Source: an uncultured Collinsella sp. (GTDB lineage: Bacteria > Actinomycetota > Coriobacteriia > Coriobacteriales > Coriobacteriaceae). Taken from it: 17,449 bases of DNA. The notes beneath the pieces were generated by a model. That model worked only from the letters and a program-made list of their open reading frames with translations, ran no database searches and had not been told where the DNA came from. Positions 14,757 through 17,449 of the stretch are shown here, in pieces. The position numbers and the translations under genes are program-made. Each line of letters begins with the position of its first letter. The first letter of the stretch is position 1. The stretch lies in assembly GCA_900541235.1 (NCBI GenBank), contig UQIW01000028.1, positions 1 to 17,449 on the forward strand. Reading direction: 5' to 3'.

Positions 14757-14836
14757 GGGCGAGTTTCCAACAGCCCCCGGCATCTTCGGGTTTCGCCTGG
14801 GACCCTGCGGCACCGTGGACCGTTGAAAACTCGCCC
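14757..14836. repeat. Leader hairpin unit 2 (GGGCGAGTTTCCAAC / GTTGAAAACTCGCCC)
   Basis: Arms 14757-14771 and 14822-14836 pair at 14 of 15 positions around a 50-nt interior, with the single C-A mismatch at the same place as in unit 1. The shared core is 68 bp. The last bases of the right arm (14833-14836) are also the first bases of the terminator-like hairpin that follows, so the two stems compete. Confidence 0.65.
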
Positions 14837-14858
14837 TTCCGCTTGGAAGAGGGCTTTT
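14833..14858 (+). terminator. Terminator-like hairpin in the restriction gene leader
   Basis: GCCC-TTCC (14833-14840) pairs with GGAA-GA-GGGC (14845-14854) with a two-base bulge and a GCTT loop, followed by TTTT. It lies 46 bases before the ATG at 14905. Overlap with unit 2 suggests an attenuator, or else the terminator of an RNA made from the leader. Confidence 0.55.
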
Positions 14859-14869
14859 ACCCCTTAAAA

Positions 14870-14886
14870 TTGTCCGAAAGTGACAA
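14870..14886. promoter_or_regulatory. Short dyad TTGTC-N7-GACAA before the restriction gene
   Basis: Exact 5-bp arms (14870-14874, 14882-14886) lie eight bases before the Shine-Dalgarno sequence GGAGG (14894-14898). It could be an operator or a translation-controlling hairpin; it is short enough to be chance. Confidence 0.3.
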
Positions 14887-14904
14887 CGACGCAGGAGGTC
14901 CGGT

Positions 14905-17379
14905 ATGCCTGCCAGCAAGAAAGAGGCAAAAGAGTTCGTCAAGCGGTGGCAGAAGCGCCTTGTCGCCATCCCCGCGGGCTCCAACAACGAGCAGCAGGAC
15001 ACGCAAAAGTTCTGGGTAGATCTGCTCATCAACGTCCTGGGCATCCCGTCCAACACCATAGACAGCTTCGTCGACTTCGAGCGGAAGGTGAGAGGCCGCC
15101 GCATCGACGTGTTCGTCTCCGACCACAACTTCCTGTGCGAACAGAAGTCGTGGGGTATCGACCTCGACAAGCCCGAGCCCAGAAACGGCGGCATGGAGAC
15201 GCCGCTCCAGCAGGCCATGTGGTACGCGCGGCACCTGCCATACTCCGAGCGCCCCCGCTGGGTGATGACGTGCAACTTCGGGACCTTTCGCCTTTACGAC
15301 CTCGACAACGAGCGGCCCGAGGATACCGTGCAGGAGTTCTCCCTCGAAGAGCTCCCGGACAGCCTGTATCTTCTGTCCTTCCTGACCTCCAACGAGACGA
15401 GCCGCCTGCACAAGGAGCAGCAGCTTTCCATCGAGGCTGGGGCCTACGTCTCCAGGCTCTACGATGCCCTCGCCAAGCAGTACCACCACATTGAGGAGAA
15501 GGACGAGCGGGCGCAAGAGGAGCAGCGCTCCCTCAACGTGCTCATCACCCGAATCATCTTCCTGCTCTACGCCGAGGACGCCGACCTCCTGCAATCGCAC
15601 CAGGCGTTCGGCAGGTACTGCGAGGGAGACCCCGCGAAGCTCCGCCGAAAACTGGTCGATTTGTTTGAGACGATCGACACGCCCCTAGAGCAGAGGGATG
15701 AGTACATGGACGAGGACCTCGCGGCCTTCCCCTACGTGAACGGCGGTCTGTTCGCCGACTCCTCCATCATCGTCCCGCAGATGACCTCGGAGATCCTCGA
15801 GGCCATCGCTGACGCGTCCCAGGACTTTGACTGGCGCGAGATCTCGGGCGTCATCTTCGGCGGCGTGTTCGAGGGCACGCTGAACCCCGAGACGCGCCAC
15901 GCCGGGGGCATGCACTACACGAGCGTCGAGAATATCGAGCGCTGCCTCAGGCCACTCTTCCTCGACGAGCTGTGGGATGAACTGCACGAGGCCGAGGGCG
16001 AGAAGACAGCTGCCAAGCGCAAGCAGGCCCTGGCGAGGCTACACGACAAGGTGGCCTCCATCACCATCGGTGACCCCGCGTGCGGCTCGGGCAACTTCCT
16101 TACCGAGGCGTACCGGCAGCTGCGCACCATCGAGAACCGAATCATCGAGGACGAGCTCAGCGAGGAGACCGGCAACGCGGGGCAGACATCCCTCGTCGTT
16201 GCGCAGGACAGCCCTGTCCGCGTGTCTCTGGACCAGCTGTACGGCATCGAGATAAACGACTTCGCCGTCTCGGTCGCTAAGACCGCCCTTTGGATCACCG
16301 AGGAGCAGATGCTCCGAAAGACGCAGGAGATATACGTCGGTTATGACTTCGACTTCCTGCCGCTCAGGAGCCTCAGCAACCTCCATGAGGGCAACGCCCT
16401 CAAGACCGATTGGTCCGAGGTGTTCCCCGATGACCTCACGTACCTCGTGGGCAATCCGCCTTTCCTTGGGGCCCGCAACCAGTCCAAGGAGCAGAAGGCC
16501 GAACTCCTTGAGGTCTTCGACGGCGCGAAGAACGCGGGCAACATCGACTACTGCGGGGCCTGGTACATGAAGGCCGCGAGGTTCACGCAAGGGAAGCGCA
16601 CGCGCTGCGCCCTGGTCTCGACCAACTCGATATGTCAGGGCGAGCAGGTCGCCAACCTCTGGAAACCCCTGCACGACCTGGGTATCCACATCGACTTCGC
16701 GCACAACACGTTCAGGTGGGACAACGAGGCTGCGGACAAGGCGCACGTGTTCTGTGTCATCGTCGGGTTCTCCCGCGAGTCGGGGACCAAGACGCTCTTC
16801 TACCACGCGACCCCGGACAGCGACGAAGAACAGATTCCCACGGCTCGAATCAATGCGTATCTGAAAGACGCCCCTGATGTATTCATCTACGGCCGCAGCA
16901 AGCCTATTTGTGATGTTCCGGAAATGGGCATCGGAAATAAACCTATTGATGGGGGATTCTACCTGTTTACCGATGAGGAGAAAGACGATTTCCTGAAGAA
17001 AGAGCCAAAGGCCGAAGGCTTCTTCCATCCATGGCTTGGATCAAAAGAGTTCATTCATGGCTATCATCGCTGGTGCCTGTGGCTTGGGGAGGCAACCTTC
17101 TCGGATTTAAAGCAGCTTCCTGAGTGCAGAAAGAGAGTAGAACAGGTTCGTGAATACAGGCTTGCAAGTAAAAGCGCTGGAACCCGAAAAATAGTAGATA
17201 AGCCAACGAGATTTCACGTTGAGAACATGCCCGAGGGAAGTTCCATCATCATCCCAGAGGTGTCTTCAAGCAGACGGAAACGTGTTCCAATGGGCTTTGT
17301 TGGTCCAGAGATATTTTGCAGCAACAAGGTTAGATTGATACCCAATGCTTCTCTCTATCACTATGGCATTCTGCGGTAG
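14905..17379 (+). CDS. MmeI-like (Type IIL) fused restriction endonuclease/N6-adenine methyltransferase, 3'-truncated
   Basis: An 824-aa protein combining DNA cleavage, methylation and recognition. The N-terminal nuclease (about 1-150) shows the pattern RRID68-x10-E79-x-K81. A helical connector follows (about 150-375), then the adenine methyltransferase with motif I DPACGSGNF (390-398) and motif IV NPPF (517-520). The target-recognition region starts near 620. Its end, with IIPEVSSSRRKRVPMGF and SLYHYGIL, matches what I recall of the family, in which the chain normally continues for about another 90-100 aa; MmeI has 919 aa. Here a stop follows at once, so the protein is probably truncated. 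GC falls from about 64% (16081-16200) to 43-48% (after 16860), suggesting a replaced recognition domain. Start: GGAGG six bases before ATG 14905. Activity after truncation is uncertain. Confidence 0.88.
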   Translation: MPASKKEAKEFVKRWQKRLVAIPAGSNNEQQDTQKFWVDLLINVLGIPSNTIDSFVDFERKVRGRRIDVFVSDHNFLCEQKSWGIDLDKPEPRNGGMETPLQQAMWYARHLPYSERPRWVMTCNFGTFRLYDLDNERPEDTVQEFSLEELPDSLYLLSFLTSNETSRLHKEQQLSIEAGAYVSRLYDALAKQYHHIEEKDERAQEEQRSLNVLITRIIFLLYAEDADLLQSHQAFGRYCEGDPAKLRRKLVDLFETIDTPLEQRDEYMDEDLAAFPYVNGGLFADSSIIVPQMTSEILEAIADASQDFDWREISGVIFGGVFEGTLNPETRHAGGMHYTSVENIERCLRPLFLDELWDELHEAEGEKTAAKRKQALARLHDKVASITIGDPACGSGNFLTEAYRQLRTIENRIIEDELSEETGNAGQTSLVVAQDSPVRVSLDQLYGIEINDFAVSVAKTALWITEEQMLRKTQEIYVGYDFDFLPLRSLSNLHEGNALKTDWSEVFPDDLTYLVGNPPFLGARNQSKEQKAELLEVFDGAKNAGNIDYCGAWYMKAARFTQGKRTRCALVSTNSICQGEQVANLWKPLHDLGIHIDFAHNTFRWDNEAADKAHVFCVIVGFSRESGTKTLFYHATPDSDEEQIPTARINAYLKDAPDVFIYGRSKPICDVPEMGIGNKPIDGGFYLFTDEEKDDFLKKEPKAEGFFHPWLGSKEFIHGYHRWCLWLGEATFSDLKQLPECRKRVEQVREYRLASKSAGTRKIVDKPTRFHVENMPEGSSIIIPEVSSSRRKRVPMGFVGPEIFCSNKVRLIPNASLYHYGILR

Positions 17380-17449
17380 TGTCGAGAAAGTTGGTGTAGA
17401 GCCCCATCCGAAGCGAGTCGGCCCGGCGTCCTGGAATCTGGAATACGGT
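17371..17449. mobile_element. Possible end of an insertion sequence interrupting the restriction gene
   Basis: Homology to the restriction-methylase family ends abruptly at about 17371, and the following TGTCGAGAAAGTTGGTGTAG (17380-17399) resembles the terminal repeats of IS256-family elements (complement CTACACCAACTTTCTCGACA). No transposase is visible, since only about 70 bases remain. The call rests on the truncation and a remembered end pattern. Confidence 0.4.

Noticed and set aside
14734..14760. T-box riboswitch in the restriction gene leader
   Set aside because: AGGGTGACG only partly resembles the T-box AGGGTGG core, no specifier stem is evident, and the downstream gene is not an amino-acid or tRNA-synthetase gene.
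14666..14836. Integron attC sites
   Set aside because: The arms GTTTCCAAC and GTTGAAAAC resemble the YYAAC/GTTRR ends of attC, but the full RYYYAAC/GTTRRRY pattern is not met, and no integron integrase or cassette is present.
14466..17449. Duplicated tRNA 3' end marking the far edge of an island
   Set aside because: I looked for a second copy of the T-arm to CCA segment downstream and saw none in the window.

Overview
The window looks like a chromosomal segment of a high-GC, gut-type member of the Coriobacteriia, most likely Collinsella or a close relative. This is inferred from G/C-ending codon use, a mannose-family PTS with its DUF956 (ManO) partner, and a DUF5692 membrane protein of a kind I associate with gut anaerobes. 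No rRNA or other species marker is present, so the genus is a judgement.

Layout: (1) 1-675 has no gene; it is a leader region packed with inverted repeats. (2) 676-3303 is clpB with a clear terminator, followed by a 64-aa Pro/Ala-rich acidic protein. Convergent to that is a 498-aa single-pass membrane protein with a long acidic cytoplasmic tail. (3) 5482-10642 is a divergent regulatory unit. Leftward are a TetR-family repressor and a nine-helix DUF5692 membrane protein. Rightward are a 925-aa iron-sulfur flavoprotein (Cys-rich N-terminal module, ferredoxin, GltD-like FAD/NAD(P) core, second ferredoxin) and hypA. Two 15-bp palindromes in the divergent intergenic region look like TetR operators. 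(4) 11048-14330 is a mannose/sorbose-family PTS operon (EIIAB, EIIC, EIID) with manO behind a hairpin. (5) 14466-14541 is tRNA-Arg(CCU). Beyond it the DNA looks accessory: a structured non-coding leader and a MmeI-like (Type IIL) fused restriction-methylation gene. That gene has a sharp GC drop at its target-recognition domain and stops short of the usual family length, beside a sequence resembling an insertion-sequence end.

The least explained signal is the intergenic structure. A 67-bp dyad element (19-bp arms, exactly 29-nt spacer) occurs three times, always just after a gene. A second element (15-bp arms, exactly 25-nt spacer, 55 bp) occurs twice upstream of clpB. A third hairpin pair (GTTTCCAAC / GTTGAAAAC, about 67 bp) sits in tandem upstream of the restriction gene, and its second copy overlaps a terminator-like hairpin. 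Arm sequences and lengths are conserved while spacers vary, and several arm differences become G-U pairs in one RNA strand. The best candidate for an undescribed functional system is the TetR-controlled DUF5692 / multi-cluster flavoprotein / HypA divergon, probably a redox module; its substrate cannot be read from the sequence.
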